DNA from: Progne subis subis
Taxonomy: Eukaryota > Chordata > Aves > Passeriformes > Hirundinidae
Direction of reading: 5' to 3'
Assembly: GCA_022316685.1 (NCBI GenBank)
Contig: JAKJHU010001678.1
Span: 1-64,000 of the forward strand
DNA length: 64,000 bases
Under the pieces are notes generated by a model. That model was not told the DNA's origin, did no database searches, and saw nothing but the letters and a program-made list of their open reading frames with translations. The position numbers and the translations under genes were made by a program. This document shows positions 49,201 to 62,862 of this stretch, in pieces (within the stretch, counting starts at the first letter, position 1; every line of letters starts with the position of its first letter).

Positions 49201-51180
49201 TGTTTGACATATGAGGACTTTTGTGACTGTTTTGTGCATTAGTTCTGAAACATATAAAGCTACCTAGTATCAGTGTTTAAAGTGTTGTATCACTCAAATC
49301 ATAAGCAAAAAGATTGATTATGTAAAAAAAAAGCCACTTGGTGTGTCCTTCCAAAGTGGTAGAAAACTATTGATAACCATGCTTAAAGAGTTTAATTGAT
49401 CATGAAATTATCTCCAGTTTCTCAGTTCTCCGTGATGGAATTAACAGTTTGACCTTATTCACGGGCTCAACCAACAGGAAACCAGTCCCTAATGATTAAC
49501 AGCTGCCTCTTTTCCATATATTTTTATGAACTTGTTCTCAGTTAACTCCAATATTTGCAATAAATTTGAGTATTCTCATAGTAATATAATTAATTTACTT
49601 GTTTTTTTAACTGAGTTGGACTCTGCTCAACACTCCTTTTCCATGCTCCTATCTCTGCGTTAAAATCAATTGTGTAATTAGTTCTGTTTTCAAAACTGTA
49701 GTAAAAAGGCATTTTAATACTTCATAATTTTCTCTTTCAGTGCTTATTTTCTCTCTTGCTCTACAATCAATGAGCCTATACTTTCCATTTAATCTTTTCT
49801 GATTCTGTAAATGCAGTACAGTGTTTTTGTTCACATGCTGACTGTCTTTGGCCAGTTTTAACTTGTACCTCCATTCTTATGGCTTCTATTCATACATTTC
49901 TATACTAAGTTTTTGTCTTTTCCTGCTATTTTTGTGTGTTGTGTTTTGATTTTCAGAGATGTTTCTAAAATTTGGTCATAGCTGTATCTTGTAATTTTTT
50001 TGTCTTTTTTTTACTTCTTTAAGAAAGACTTTTGTGACATAGTACCCTTTATAATCTGCCAATTCTTCTGAATGTTCTTAGCTTTTGCATTATCTACTCA
50101 AGATACAGTGCTTATTCATAAGATTACCATTTTTTTTATCTTTGTGCTGAATCTGAAATATTTTTCTGAGGAAAAATTAAGATAATACTCTTATTCTAGG
50201 ATATCAGCATAATTAATACATTAAAACCAGTCATTAAGTATTCTAAATATTTGTGATTTATTTAGAATTTCCTCTATAATTTTCAATGATACTGAAGTAA
50301 GACTGGTCAGTGCACTGGTCAGTTGGAGTGCATGAAATGGAGGTACAGGTGCCCAATAACTAGAAACAGGAAAAAAAAAAATCTTTGCACTCCATTCTGA
50401 TCCATTCTATGATCTGATTCTAAGTTGCACTTATCTAAGGGCTACCTCTATATGAATTACACCTAAGTGATCAAAATAACACAAATAATGTTGCCTCTAA
50501 TCACAACACTATTGAGATAGTTTTGCACATTGCATTTATCAGTGTAATGTGATAAAGTCACTGTTTAAAATATCACATAACTTGATAATATCCTCTTTGT
50601 CCAGTGATACAGACATACACGCTTCATTCATGTTAAGGTTTGGAGAGCAGTTTTACTTTGAAGAGACTAAGGAATTCACACTTTTTACAACAGGATCTAT
50701 TGGTGCTCCTTTAGATATTGCAGTTGGGCTTTGAACACAGATGAGGATTAAAGATTTACAGAGTTAACCAAACCAAGTACTGTCACCTACACTTGCATGC
50801 TATAGTCCCCTCTGTCTGAAAGCAGTTACGTACAAAACACTGAACTTTGCATACTCTACTGGATGCAACTGATCTTCAAGTGCCTTTCCTTTGTGAAGGC
50901 TGATTCCAAAGTCACCAAAGCCTGAAAGAATGCTCCATCTGTTCTTAAGCCTTTTTGTTAGGAATATAAATTAAGCCTCTCCTTTTGAAAAACTATACTT
51001 ACAAGAATGTATTAAGCCATCCAGTCTCTTCAGAAAGCTTTCAGAGTAACTGCTCTGTTACTGCTTTGTTTTGAGACATTTGTTTAGGTATATGTTGAGC
51101 CTACAGCTATACTGTTTTCCTGGTGCTTGAATAATTGTGTTCTTGAGGATGAAATTTCATAAGGTAAGGGATGATTTAAT

Positions 51181-51196
51181 ACCTTAATTTCTAAGT
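51181..51196. repeat. Left direct repeat flanking the CR1
   Basis: ACCTTAATTTCTAAGT, repeated exactly at 53,229-53,244. The match extends to 20 positions with one mismatch. It marks a target-site duplication of the CR1 insertion. Confidence 0.9.
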
Positions 51197-51200
51197 CTTT

Positions 51201-53228
51201 CAAATCACAGAATCACAGAATTTTTAGATTGGAAGAGACCTGCAAGATCATCCAGTCCAACCAATCTCTAATACCTCAACTGGACCATAACACCAAGTGC
51301 CACATCCAGTCTTTTTTTAAACACTTCTAGGGATGGTGACTCCACCACCTCCCTGGGCAAGCCATTCAAGTACTTTATCACTCTTTCAGTGAAAAACTTT
51401 TTCCTAATATCCAGCCTATATATTCCTTGTCGCAGCTTGAGACTGTGTCCTCCTGTTTGTCTGTTGTTGCCTGAAGAAAGAGACCAACTCCCAGCTGACC
51501 ACAGCCACCCTTCAGGAAGTTGTAGAGAGTGATAATGTCACCTCTGAGTCTCCTTTTCTCCAGGCTAAACAACCCCAGCTCCCTCAGTCGTTCCTCACAG
51601 AGTTTGTGTTCCAAGCCCCTCACCAGCCTCGTTGCCCTCCTCTGGACACGCTCAAGCATCTCAACGTCCTTCCTAAACTGAGGGGCCCAGAACTGGACAC
51701 AGCACTCGAGGTGTGGCCTCACCAGTGCCGAGTACAGGGGAAGAATGACCTCCCTGATCCTGCTGGCCACACCATTCCTGATGCAGGCCAGGATGCCATT
51801 GGCCCTCTTGGCCACCTGGGCACTCTGCTGGCTCATGTTCAGCTGCTGTCACCAGTGCCCCCAGGTCCCTTTCCTCCTGGGCACTGTCCAGCCACACTGT
51901 CCTCAGCCTATAACGCTTCAGGGGGTTACTGTGGCCAAAGCACAGGACTTGGCACTTGGACTTATTAAATCTCATCCTATTGGACTCTGCCCATCTGTCC
52001 AACCATTCCAGGTCTTTCTGCAAAGCCCTTAGTCCTTCCAATGGGTCGACACATGCTCCCAGCTTAGAGTCATCTGCAAATTTACTAATGAAAGACTCCA
52101 TACCTTCATCCATGTCATCAATAAAAATATTGAACAGAGCTGGCCCCAGCACAGACCCCTGAGGGACACCACTGGTGCCTGGCCCCAGCTGGATGCAGCA
52201 CCATTCACCACCACTCTCTGGGCCCGGCCATCCAGCCAGTTCCTGACTCAGCAAAGAGTGCTCTTGTACAAGCCACGGGCTGACAGCTTATCCAGGAGTG
52301 TGCTGTGGGAGACAATGTCAAAGGCCTTGCAGAATTCCAAATAGACAACACCCACAGCCCTTCCAGCATCCACCAGGCAGGTCACCTGGTCATAAAAGGA
52401 GATCAGGTTGGTCACACATGACCTACCCCTCCTAAACCCATGCTGGTTGGGTCTGATACCCTGGCCATCCTGTAAATTCTGTGTGATGACACTCAGTATA
52501 AACTGTTCCATTATATTGCCAGGTACGGAGGTCAGGCTGACTGGTCTATAATTAGCAGGATCCTCCTTTGCACCCTTTTTGTGAATGGGTGTCACACTGG
52601 CCAGCTTCCAGTCATCCGGAACCTCACCAGTGAGCCAGGACTGTTGGTAGATGATGGAGAGTGGCTTAGCAAGCTCATCTGCCAGCTCCTTCATCACCCT
52701 GGGATGGATCCCATCTGGTCCCATAGATTTATGGGTATCCAGGCATTTCAGTTCTCTGACTGCCACCTCTTGGATAATGAGGGGACCATTCTGCTCCCTG
52801 ACACCATCTACCAGCCCAGGAGGGCACTTGTCTTGAGGGCAAGTCGTCTCCTCACTAAAAACTGAGGCAAAGTAGTCATTAAGCACTTCTGCCTTCTCCT
52901 CATCTGCAGATATTAAGTTCCCTCCCTTGTCCAGTAAAGAACAAAGGTTGGTCTTACCCTTCCTTTTAGCATTAATATATTTGTAAAAACATTTCTTATT
53001 ATCCTTTAAAGAAGTTGCCATTCTAAGTTCAAACTGAGCTTTGGCCTCCCTAATTTTTTTTCGACATGCTTTAGCAACTCCCTTAAATACTTCCTGAGAG
53101 ACCTGACCCCCCTCCAAAGCTGATACGTCCTCTTTTTATTCCTAAGTTCCTCCAAAACCTCCTTACTCATCCAGGCTGGACATTTACCCCGTTGACTTAC
53201 CTTTTGGCACACAGGGACACAGTTTAAC
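51201..53228 (-). mobile_element. CR1 non-LTR retrotransposon, 5'-truncated, minus strand
   Basis: About 2.0 kb of a roughly 4.5-kb family. The 3' end (left side here) carries two copies of the CR1 terminal octamer, ATTCTGTG on the minus strand, and the usual tail. Coding similarity to the CR1 reverse transcriptase begins at the very 5' edge, so everything upstream of it (ORF1, endonuclease) is absent. Target-primed integration explains the truncation. Long direct repeats flank it on both sides. Frameshifts throughout make it a dead copy. Confidence 0.96.
51378..53228 (-). pseudogene. CR1 reverse transcriptase (ORF2) remnant, several frameshifts
   Basis: Reading from 53,228 downward, pieces appear in successive frames. 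The pre-RT segment is at about 53,228-53,010. RT fingers and palm lie at 53,117-52,248 with PVSLTSVPGNIMEQFILSVI, HGFRRGRSC and GVVYLEFCKAFDIVSH. The catalytic box FADD is near 52,069-52,080 in SGVPQGSVLGPALFNIFIDD...FADD. The thumb and C-terminal part is at 51,836-51,378 with [15 protein letters not shown]. Frames switch near 53,050-53,110, 52,250, 52,150-52,200 and 51,830-51,850. CR1 RT copies its own RNA at a nicked target. The catalytic aspartates are still visible, but no continuous frame remains. Confidence 0.93.
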
Positions 53229-53244
53229 ACCTTAATTTCTAAGT
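53229..53244. repeat. Right direct repeat flanking the CR1
   Basis: ACCTTAATTTCTAAGT, exact copy of 51,181-51,196, directly at the truncated 5' end of the element. Confidence 0.9.
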
Positions 53245-54684
53245 ATTTTAAAAAGAATATTTTAATTTTTTTAAAGTTTTGTCCAGATAGTTTGTGCCAT
53301 TACATTTTCCTGTTTTGCCTCTAAACTTAAAGTTTCCCCTTTTCTGTATGGTTTTTTGATTATTCCATGACTTTTTATTTTCTTTATTTTAAATCTCCGT
53401 TTAGTTTTGAGGTGTTCTTTCACTTAAACCCTGTTTCTTGACTCATTTGACTCATCATAAGGATGTGTTTTCCTTATTTCTGGTACAATAGAGACTTATT
53501 TACACTTAGTTACATATTTTCATAAATATGCAATCAAATTATATGTAATTTTTTTTTTTTTAACAAATCAAATTACTTGTTAAAAAAAAAAAGGATGAAA
53601 ATGTTGCTGGAAAACTGCAAGTGTTTTATTAAAAAAACCCCAAAAAACAGCTGGAAATGTTTTTATGTTAGCTAAAATTTTACATGTTATGAGCTGTATG
53701 AACCAGCGATCTCCTGCATGTTTTCTGATTAATGTCCGTAGTTTGTTTCCTCACGGGCAGACCCATGAGACAAAGTGAAAGAGGGAAGCCTGAGCTGAGA
53801 GCGGGGTGAGTGGAATCTCTTCCTTGTGGCTGGGATAACAGGATTATTGCACTGGGGCAATGGTGATGGGAGTGAGCTGTGGGGGGAGCAAAACAATGAA
53901 GTAGGAGAGCAGGAGTAATGTGACACACTAGGAAGAGGCTGTGAGCTGTCACGGACCCCACAGAGGCTCGAAACACCATGGGAGGCACATGAAGGGTGAC
54001 AGAGTCTGGATCTGCATGTGCCATGTGGAATGTATCGTTTCCAGAGGCATGGCCATGGCAGTGTCAAATACCCTCTGAGTTGAACCTTAGCACCAGCAGG
54101 TCAGAAAACCAGTGACCTACAGAGCAGCTATCAGACCTGTAAGGCTTAATGTATGTGCTGTCCTCTCCTGGGGTTTATGATGGCTGATTACAGTCAGTGG
54201 CCACTCTCAGTACCAAATTGTAAATCCAGTGACAAAATAGGAAAAACCCAAGTTACCTCTCTACATCTCTCTATGCTCTGTCACTGCAGAGATAGATATT
54301 TTTTAATCTTCTGCTGAATCAAGCTATGTCCTCAAGTTCCTAAAGATTCACAACTTGTTAATGAAATTTCTGGGTTATCCAGAGGCTGCAGCAGCACAAA
54401 TAAGAAGATGTATTGGCTTTGTAGCAGCTATAGAGAAAACTTGAATGAAGGCAGCTGTATGTAATTTCTGATCTTTGAATCACTTGAGAGTGAAGCCTTA
54501 AAGGCTTACCTTTGAGAAGTGTGATTTCCTACCAGAACACTTGTAAGTAGAACACCTTTTGGAACAGGATATCTCCAAATGTTTAACACAGTTAGTCTTC
54601 ACTTTGGGTGCTATAAATTGTGGTTGTTGACATATAACTAAAACACCCCAACTTTTAAATATATGCTAATATATTATATATAGA

Positions 54685-54810
54685 TACACACACACACACA
54701 CACACACATACACACACACACACAGAGACACATATACATATTTTGCTACACAGACACACATATACATATGTATATACACATATTTATAACACATATAAAT
54801 ATATGATAAC
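54685..54810. repeat. (CA)n with flanking TA/CA-rich sequence
   Basis: About 20 CA units with one TA interruption, followed by ACATATACATA-like degenerate repeats. Confidence 0.95.
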
Positions 54811-56754
54811 ATATTAAAATATACCTTAAGGAAAAATTGTTTCACACAGTCAATGAGCTTGAGAATGGTTGTGTCAAAATCAAAACCCTGTGGAATGCTA
54901 TGGGGATGAAATTTTTCCTGCTGAAATGTTTAGCAGTGCTTTTGAAGCAGGGACTACAGAAAATTATTTGTAAAAATGCTGAATCTTAATCTGAACAAAT
55001 TATTCCTTCCTACTAGACAGATTGATCTTGGGCTTATTTCAGTAAATCCTGTGTCTGAGTTACAGTACGTTTCTCTTGGACATTTCTAGAACTGCAAAGG
55101 CAGTAGGTATTGAATTATAACAGTTTCAAAGAAGCCCATAATCTTCAAATTCTGGATTATGTGTTTTCTATATTTAAAAAGTCCCAGCCTTTCAGTATGG
55201 ATTTTAAAAAAAACCCTTATTTTGAAGTGTGTTTTCTTGCCAAACATCTCTTTAATGCAATAGAAAGTAAGCACAGAACTGAAAAGACAATTAATTGTCA
55301 TTACACTTAATCAGCACTTTAAATGATGGTTATTATACTTGAATATACTTAAATAGTATACTTACAGTACATATATAACAGAAGCACGTTTATGCTTCTG
55401 TTTGAGTGGTCCACTGTCAGTGGATCATCAGGAGTATGATATGTTTGTCAGTGGGCAAACTCATATATCTACTTGGCATTTGTTGACTGGCTTGCTCTTC
55501 CAATGGAGAGAGCTTCTATAGATTTCTTAGAAAGATGAGAGTCATAAGTGGTTTAAGAAAGACATATAATACTAAAAAAGAAAAAAAAATAAAGCCTCTT
55601 CTGCAAAATATTAATTAGTGTTTGGTTCTGAAGTTCTGTAAAGCAGATTTTCTTGTTTGAGCTGTTCTGGCTTGACCTTTTGCAAGGAGAGTACAAAGCT
55701 CATATCTGAAATTTGGAGCAGAACATTAGCAAGATGAAGAAATAAAGGAAAATTTTGTCTTGAAGGCCAAAGGATGCCTCAGAAAGCTGAAATTGGCAGC
55801 ATTTTGGCATGCAGAAAGAATATAATGATTGCAATGTCTTTCTGAAAATGTGGGTAATGACATAATCTTAAACAGAACAACTTGAATACCAGCCGAAATC
55901 TGGGTTTTACTATTAGACCTTCTTACTTGCAGAGATTGTGATAAATGAACAGTATCTGATTTATGACTCTAGAAATGTTTCAAGCCTCTTTCTAAATTTT
56001 CTTGATAAGAGTTTGATTGTGTGAGTCCAAGGGAAATGTTTGACTAGCCACAAAGACACTGAAGTTAGAGAACTTATCAGCTCTCAGGAAGCAGGAAGGT
56101 AGCTCTGCAAAGCCTTTTCATTTTCTTATTATAAACTGGTAAAGGAAGTATTCTTACATTTACCCATTTGTCCCATGCAGCACAAATAGCTTCTATTGCA
56201 TGCAAAGGAATTAGAATATTAATTATTTTTCACTCATATAGCTGCCAAAAACAGGTGACTAAAATATGAGAGTTCAGAGGAGGCTGAACTATCATAGAAT
56301 ACAGACTAATATGAACATCATATGCATAAGCTGCATAAAACCTATGACCATCAGTGAATTGGTAGTTCTCCTCCCAAGTATTTTTTAATAGGAAAATAAG
56401 ATATTCTGGAAAAGTGCAACAGAAAAAAATGCTACAAGTTACACAAATCTATACAAATCCCCCTGTACACTCCTCTCTTCTTTCAGCAGGTTTTGAAAAG
56501 TTGTGAATAGGTTAATTCAAATTTGAGTAAAGATTCTTTCCATTCAAGATACTTTCATCATCACAATAGAACTTTTGAGTGTGGTAAGATTAACTTTTAA
56601 TTACAATAGAAAAAGCCAAATAAAACATGGGCACTTATTTTTTTAACAGGTACAAATTGAAGGTAGGATCTACAAATGCAGACTTGTAATTAACTATGTC
56701 ACTCTTTCATAATTAATCTTTTCCTTTTTATCCTTTCTTCTTTGTATTCACAGT

Positions 56755-56755
56755 C

Positions 56756-56787
<32 letters not shown>

Positions 56788-56800
56788 AAACCAAACCAAA
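56755..56800. repeat. (CAAAA)n low-complexity run
   Basis: Five or so CAAAA units then AAAACCAAACC-type sequence. Confidence 0.9.
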
Positions 56801-57810
56801 AAAACCCACCAAACTTCAACTAAGTAAAAACTGTATTCAAGCCTGCCTCTGAAAATAAGCTTCTCCTTCCTTTTTTTCTTCAGTGTTAATAATCATTTAC
56901 ACCTGTAAATGCACTGTATTTGTGTATGTCAAAATAAGAGATTTGTGTATGTCAAAATAAGACCCAGTTCCCCTATCCATCTCCTTCATACCCTAAACCA
57001 CCTCTGTAAAGGCACTACAAGAATCATTGATTTCAGCTGAGGGTCGGAATCTGCTGGTTCCAAAACAGGAAATACTTCTCCTAGTTCTCCATTTCTTATG
57101 TGGCAGGTAATCAAATACCAACAGGAGCAGGGATGACCATTCACATAGACTCCATAATTTTTTGCATAAAAGATATGCAGAAATGCAGAAACATTTTATA
57201 ACAGTGGAAGAATTTGCAGTCTATTTCATTAAATTTTATTTCTGCATGATGATAGGTCCTCCAGCTTAAGGGGAAACCTTTACAGTACCACAAAATGAGC
57301 AGCCCTCCATGGCAAAAAAGGATTGCTTCAAAGCCCAGCTGCCTGCCAAAGAGGATTAACTCACTGCACACATTGGCAGATGCTCAAGGGTCTGAGTGAA
57401 TTAAAAGCTGTTTGAAATGAGTCTTCTCTGTGAACTCCTATGCTTAACATTCCTGCTCTCCAGGGGTAGACCTTTCAGTGGACACTTGAGACTCAGAAAT
57501 AGCAGAAAATTAGGCAAAGCTTTCATAAATAGGCTGGTGCCATAATTAATGTTGGGTGGGGAAGAAACTTACAAAAAATATCTCTTGATGAACAGTGGCT
57601 TCTCAATGGATTGTAGAGACAGGTATTTTCTCACTTATTTAGTGAGGAAAAACATCAAGTATAGTAGAAGGAAAATAAAAACAAAAAGCACTTAACTGGC
57701 AACTAAAACATTCTACCAAGCAAAATTATGGACCAGAAAACATTTCCAACTGCTCCCATAAAATCTGAAACAAAAAAAAAAAGTATTTTCAGTATAAGAA
57801 CATAGGCAAT

Positions 57811-58336
57811 TGTCCTGGTTTGGCTAGGACAGAAATATTTTTTTCACAGAAGCCATGAGAAAGTGGATTTTGCAGCTATGTAAGTGGGTCAAGGTTGTTT
57901 ATTCTATACCACTTAGGTCACCTGAGTTTAAGACAAGAGTAAGGGATACCCATTTCTGAGAGGAAGGTGTGTGTGGCTTGTGGTCTGGGGAAAAAAAACA
58001 ACAAAACAAACAAAAACAAAACCAAAAAAACCAACCAACCAACCCAAAAAAACAGGGCAGCCTAGAGGGTCTGCCTGCCATCATAGTTTTTCATTTTCCT
58101 GGGCTTCACAAGCATTTTGCATATAAATCACCCTCTATTTGTACACTTATTACCAACGTTGTTGGTGTTATTGCTTGTTTTCTTGTTTTATTGCTGTTTC
58201 CAGTAAATTGTTTTTACTCAATGTGTAGTCTCTGCCTCCCATGTCTCCTGCTGGAGTGGGGTGGGGAGTGGCTTGTAGGTTCTTTTTTAGTGGAATTGCT
58301 AAACTGGGGAATACTATTCCTAAACCCTGACCTAAT
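57811..58336 (+). repeat. Solo LTR, ERVL-related, plus strand
   Basis: Starts TGTCCTGGTTTGGCTAGGAC. Its 3' third has the same order as the provirus LTR: AGTAAATTG, GGAGTGGGGTGGGGAGTGGC, GGGGAATACTATTCC, then AAACCCTGACC in place of AAACCAGGACA. An expanded A/C low-complexity block (57,989-58,050) sits inside. The flanking GCAAT (57,806-57,810) resembles GCAAA (58,337-58,341) at four of five bases, so the target duplication and right boundary are tentative. Confidence 0.75.
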
Positions 58337-58341
58337 GCAAA

Positions 58342-61300
58342 AATATGGTAGTGAAAAATTTAAAAATGTGAGTAACTTTAAAAGAGAAGGATATGCAAAA
58401 TATTCTTAATAGAAGAAGAGGAGGTGGAAAGATAGAAAAGATAGAAAAGATTTGATAAAATTAAATTCCCTTCTAAATCTTACACTTAACATGTAACAAA
58501 GTAAATTTTAGCAAATTGCTTTCAAAATTGGGGGATACCTTTGTGACTTGGAACTCTGGAAGGGATTTTCTTCTACAAACTCTTCTGCTTGCATTTTTGG
58601 ACACCCACTGGCACCCATTCTACCTGGTGATGTAGTTTCATACTCTGATTCCATGTAGTAGAAAGAGAAATATCTTTTTCATTCTTTGTTTTCTTTCCTT
58701 GGTAGTTCTCAATACTTTTTCCTTTATTTTTCTAGATATTAATCGTACCCTTTCCAGAATGCCTTTCAATGCATAGTCTTGTCCAAAACTTCCAGGACAG
58801 TGAAATGCATGTTACCAATAGCATCACCCTTATGGACTTGACTATCGACTGTTTAAAAAACCTTCCCATATGTTCACACATTTCCAGTGTATTGAATTTA
58901 CTTGATTGATGTAAGTTTTTCTCCTTTTGTGTGAGTTTAAGACAAAACAAAAAAAACCAAAACAAACAAACAAAAAAGGTTCTGGTTTTGTCCCAGTGCA
59001 GTTTGTTTCTGTTGTAGGACTCCTTTTGGACGGCAACCCAAAAGTTAAATAAATAAGAAATAATTTTTAAAATTACAGAGGCTATATCAGGGCTTTAGAC
59101 TGGAGGCCTTTTTAGATGAGAAAATTAGAAAGCATTAGAGAAAGTGGAGGGGCAACAGGAAGCCACAGTTTTCATGATGTAAGACTCTCATGAATCTTTC
59201 ATTATGTTTCAAAAATAAAAAGGGTAGCTGCAAAAGACCTAGGCGAAACCTAAGTGTCATTCTTCCAAAACTTATGAGTCTTGTTATCTTCAGAAATATT
59301 TTTGCTAAATGGCATAAATATTTAAAAATTATCTTCTATTAAAAGATGTGATTATATTACTACTAGAATGGCATGCTCAAAAACATACTGGGTCTATCTT
59401 ATTAATTAATATTGATCAGCAGTAATATTTTGCCACACTGGCACACTTCTAAAGGAAGGACGATATTTCTTCTTTGACATAGAGAACTAGTACATCAGTT
59501 TTGAAATTTTATTGATAAATATGTTATATATGTTATAAGTAAGCTTATAATTTCCCTAAGGAATGGGGAATTCATTGCAACAGATAATTTCTACAAAAAT
59601 GGGCATACTGATCCATAATTACACCTGGTAATGTTCTTTGTCTCAAGTTTTCTCAATGAATTGAAGTATGATTACCTGGTTTTTATCTATAGAAATTATT
59701 TTGTTTTGCCAAATTCAAAGTAAGCTTAATTTGCTGCCTCCAAAGTGAGACGTATATGTAACATGGTTACACAGTACATATAAAACAGTACTGTTAAAAG
59801 TTTCTAATGAATAATGGAAGTAATTATTATGTGAATTGTCTCTTCTCTATAATTTACCTAGCTGAAGAATTTGCAAATAATTCCAGTAACCTAGGAATTT
59901 ATAATTAGCAGAGTTTTTACGCAATTTTCTCTGAATCGAACACTGGATCTGATTTAATCCTTATGTAATGTCTGAGTTTTAATATAGACAGGAGAGGCAT
60001 CTTAGAGGTAATTTCTCGGCAGGGTAGAAAATTATTTGCAGCAACACAATGAAACAAATGAGACTACAATGGTAGGGCAAAGATATTAATATATGAAAAA
60101 ACAGCTACAGCTCCCTCCAAACCCCAGATAGAGTAAAATTTGTCAATAGACTTGTACTTCTTGCATCCCTGTGTTTAGATGACTTGGAACAATTTATCTT
60201 GCAGAGACATTCATAGAAAGAGAAATAGGATAGGCAGGTTAAAAAACAGCACAGCTTTGCTGGAAATATTCCTTTGGAGGACTGTATATAAAAAAAGAAA
60301 GAAAGTGAAGGTTACTAACTAGTCTTTAATTAGATAGAAATTCTTCACCAACAATGTTTCATGCTGTCCTTTAACTTACTTTAACTTTCCCAGTGTTTGG
60401 GTTTCATGTCCTCTCCTCCTGAAGAGATAAATTACTATATACATTGTGATTTATGTTAGATGTGCTGATAATTCACTTCTTCCAATGCTCTTTCTTGTTC
60501 AGGGCTTTAAAAATGTGTGGGATTTTTTTCACTAGAAAATTTTAGTAATGGCTTAAAGTAAATCAACTTTTTGAATGGAGTATTCGATACACATTCTTTT
60601 ATTGCATGGTTCATTGCAATATCCCATCTCCTTGATACTTTCCATTCTGAATAGGCTTGAATAAGTAATCTGTAGTATTTAGGTGTATTGATATTTTATT
60701 AGTTCATTTCCTTTTGATTTGCAGGTGCCCTTCTGCAGACTGAGAGAAAGAAACAGAGCCAGGGATAGAACTACAAGGTTCAAAAGTTTTTTGAGGAAAT
60801 CTTTAAGAATTAAAGTCTGAATAGTACTACCATATCAGATAGTTCTTCTGTTTGCTTAGTATACTGATTTTCATTATATTTACAGCCTTTTTCTTTTATG
60901 AATTTTCTTTTCCTACAGTTATAATACATAGTATTCAGACTCTGTTATTTCCATTTCATAATATTTCATTAAACTTTATTTGTGTGTCATTAAACTCACA
61001 CTCTCTCCGCTCCTGTAGTTATCCACACTATAGTTATCTTGTCATCATAAATCCTCTGTTAATAGGATTTTATTTCTGAAGTAACAATAAAAAGTAATGG
61101 AAAAATGAAATTTTTGTAACAAATTATTGTAAAGTGCAGAAACTGAGCCAGCAGGCTGGAAAAATGAGATAAGTATTTTTCTTCACTTTCAGAGCAATAT
61201 ATTAACAATTTATGAGCTATCACTTCAAATCATCTAATTGGATTGGTGGAATCTGGACAATAAGTATGAAATATTGTCTCTGAGGGGACATCTCTGGGTT

Positions 61301-62288
61301 TTTTTATTTTAACTGTATTTCAGACTTTGTCAGAGTAATATGCATGTGTGTGTTGAGTCAAAAGAAAGTAGTCTCAGCTACTTTTTAAATTTAATGAAAG
61401 ATTTTTACATGGATTTTACTTACCATACACACAAAATTTAGAGCTTTTGGAATATCGGGCTGCACTTATCTATCACCATTTTGACTTCATGTCTTTGTTA
61501 CTTGAAAAAAAGACTTTTTTTTGTTTCTCCCCAGGGAGATTTAAAACTGCTACATCACCCTTATATGTAACTAATATTAAAAGAATAAATAAATACAGAA
61601 TTACTCATAATGTTTTATCAGTTTGTTTTTCCTAAAAGAGTATCAGATAAAACTGGAAAAGGAGGGTGATATTTTGTAATCATTGGTGTTTCAACATGAC
61701 ACTGTTGTTTGTTTTCAGCTGACGCAGCATTCAAACAAGGAAACATTTTTCTATCTAACAATTTTTTAAACTTACATCTTTGTTTCCTTCTTGCAAATAA
61801 GATTTAAATACATACTACATCTATACAACTAATATAATTTCTGGAGCTCTTAACACAGAACACTCAGCAAAAGTACATAGGTATCCTGAGAGACTCAGAT
61901 AGGAATGTGTTTGAAGCCTAGTGTTTTTTCATTTAGTTTTTCATCTGTTCTGTAATATGGTAGAAGAATTGGAAAATGTTATATATGTATAAATTCACAC
62001 AATGCACATGCATTTAAACAAACAAAAGTAACAGCAGAAAAACTTGGCATTCTAACAGGCCATTTAAAATTTGGATATAATTTAATTCAACGGGATGTGC
62101 AGATCCTCACAGCAGCACTATCCAAAGTCCAGACATGCATCATAAATAAATCTAGAAAGAAAGTGAGTAGTCTCCAGCAGTCTTCAAAGGTAAAAACTGG
62201 TATTACCTTGGCTAATGTCCTAATAATTATATACCTTCTGTTGCCTTTTGCTTTGGAGTTTCAGCAAGGTCACCTTTTCTGTTATATA
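58342..62288. other. AT-rich stretch, no firm gene
   Basis: Contains AAAC low complexity near 58,945-58,976. An acceptor-like tract ending TTTGATTTGCAG lies at 60,725, followed only by short frames. Nothing was recognised. Confidence 0.5.
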
Positions 62289-62862
62289 TGTCATGGTTTA
62301 GTCTCAGCCAGCAGCCAAGTACCACACTTGTACTCACTCACTTCTGCACCAGCAGAGCTGGAAGAGTAAAAGATAGGAAACTGGTGGGTTGAGATACAGT
62401 TTAATAAGAAAAGCAAAACCCATGCCCACAGCAAAACAAAGCAAGGAAATCTCTCACCACTTTCCATGTGCAGGCAGGTGTTCAGCCGTCCCCCAAAAGC
62501 AGGGCTCCATCATGTATAACAGTTATTTGGGAGGACCAGCCCCACCACTCTAAGTGTTCCCCCTCTTCCCCCTACTTTAAATACTGAACATGATATCTAA
62601 TGATCTGGAATATTCCTTTGGCCTGTTTAGGTCACCTGTCCTGGCTGTGTCTCCTCCCAGCTTTCCATGCACCCCCAGCACCCTTGCCAGCTTAACAGTA
62701 TAAAAAACAGGGAAGGCCTTGGCTCTTTGTAAGCCATGCTCAGCATTAATTAAAACATCACTATATTATCAACCCTGGGTTAAGCACAAATTCAATTCAG
62801 CCCCATACTAGCAACTAGTAAGGAGCTAACTAGCTAATTCTACTTCAATCCAAACTGGCACA
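62289..62862 (-). repeat. LTR, common avian class II-like family, minus strand
   Basis: Begins TGTCATGGTTTAGTCTCAGC and ends CCAAACTGGCACA. It contains blocks I recognise from an abundant avian LTR family: AGGTGTTCAGCCGT, GCAGGGCTCCATCA, GGTCACCTGTCCTGGCTGTG and CCCCATACTAGC. On the minus strand TATTTAAAG (complement near 62,574-62,582) is the likely TATA position. The flanks (TATATA left, GAATGT right) do not match, so the target duplication has decayed or the ends are a few bases off. It is a solo LTR without internal sequence. Confidence 0.82.

Larger units (their letters stand above)
43012..51180. other. AT-rich stretch, no firm gene
   Basis: Includes an ATCAT pentanucleotide run (45,028-45,063), a T run near 43,690-43,700, and a perfect hairpin sequence at 46,180-46,202. 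A 47-bp block at 48,711-48,757 lies between CCCTTATCCAG and ATG/GTAAAA with two open frames. Nothing was recognised as a gene. Confidence 0.5.
53245..57805. other. AT-rich stretch, no firm gene
   Basis: A GC-richer patch at 53,700-54,070 has overlapping open frames on the minus strand (about 114 codons) that look like chance. A CA/TA microsatellite is at 54,685-54,810 and a CAAAA run at 56,755-56,800. No recognised coding domain. Confidence 0.5.

Noticed and set aside
51606..51968. Plus-strand open frames of 95-120 codons over the CR1
   Set aside because: Antisense shadows of the CR1 reverse transcriptase, which reads on the minus strand.
53680..54067. Overlapping minus-strand open frames of 112-114 codons
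   Set aside because: Located in a locally GC-richer patch where stops are rarer. The peptides are His/Ser/Pro-rich without a domain, and two overlapping frames are open at once, as expected by chance.
57969..58409. 146-codon plus-strand open frame
   Set aside because: It lies inside an LTR and begins in A/C low-complexity sequence, so it is not a gene.
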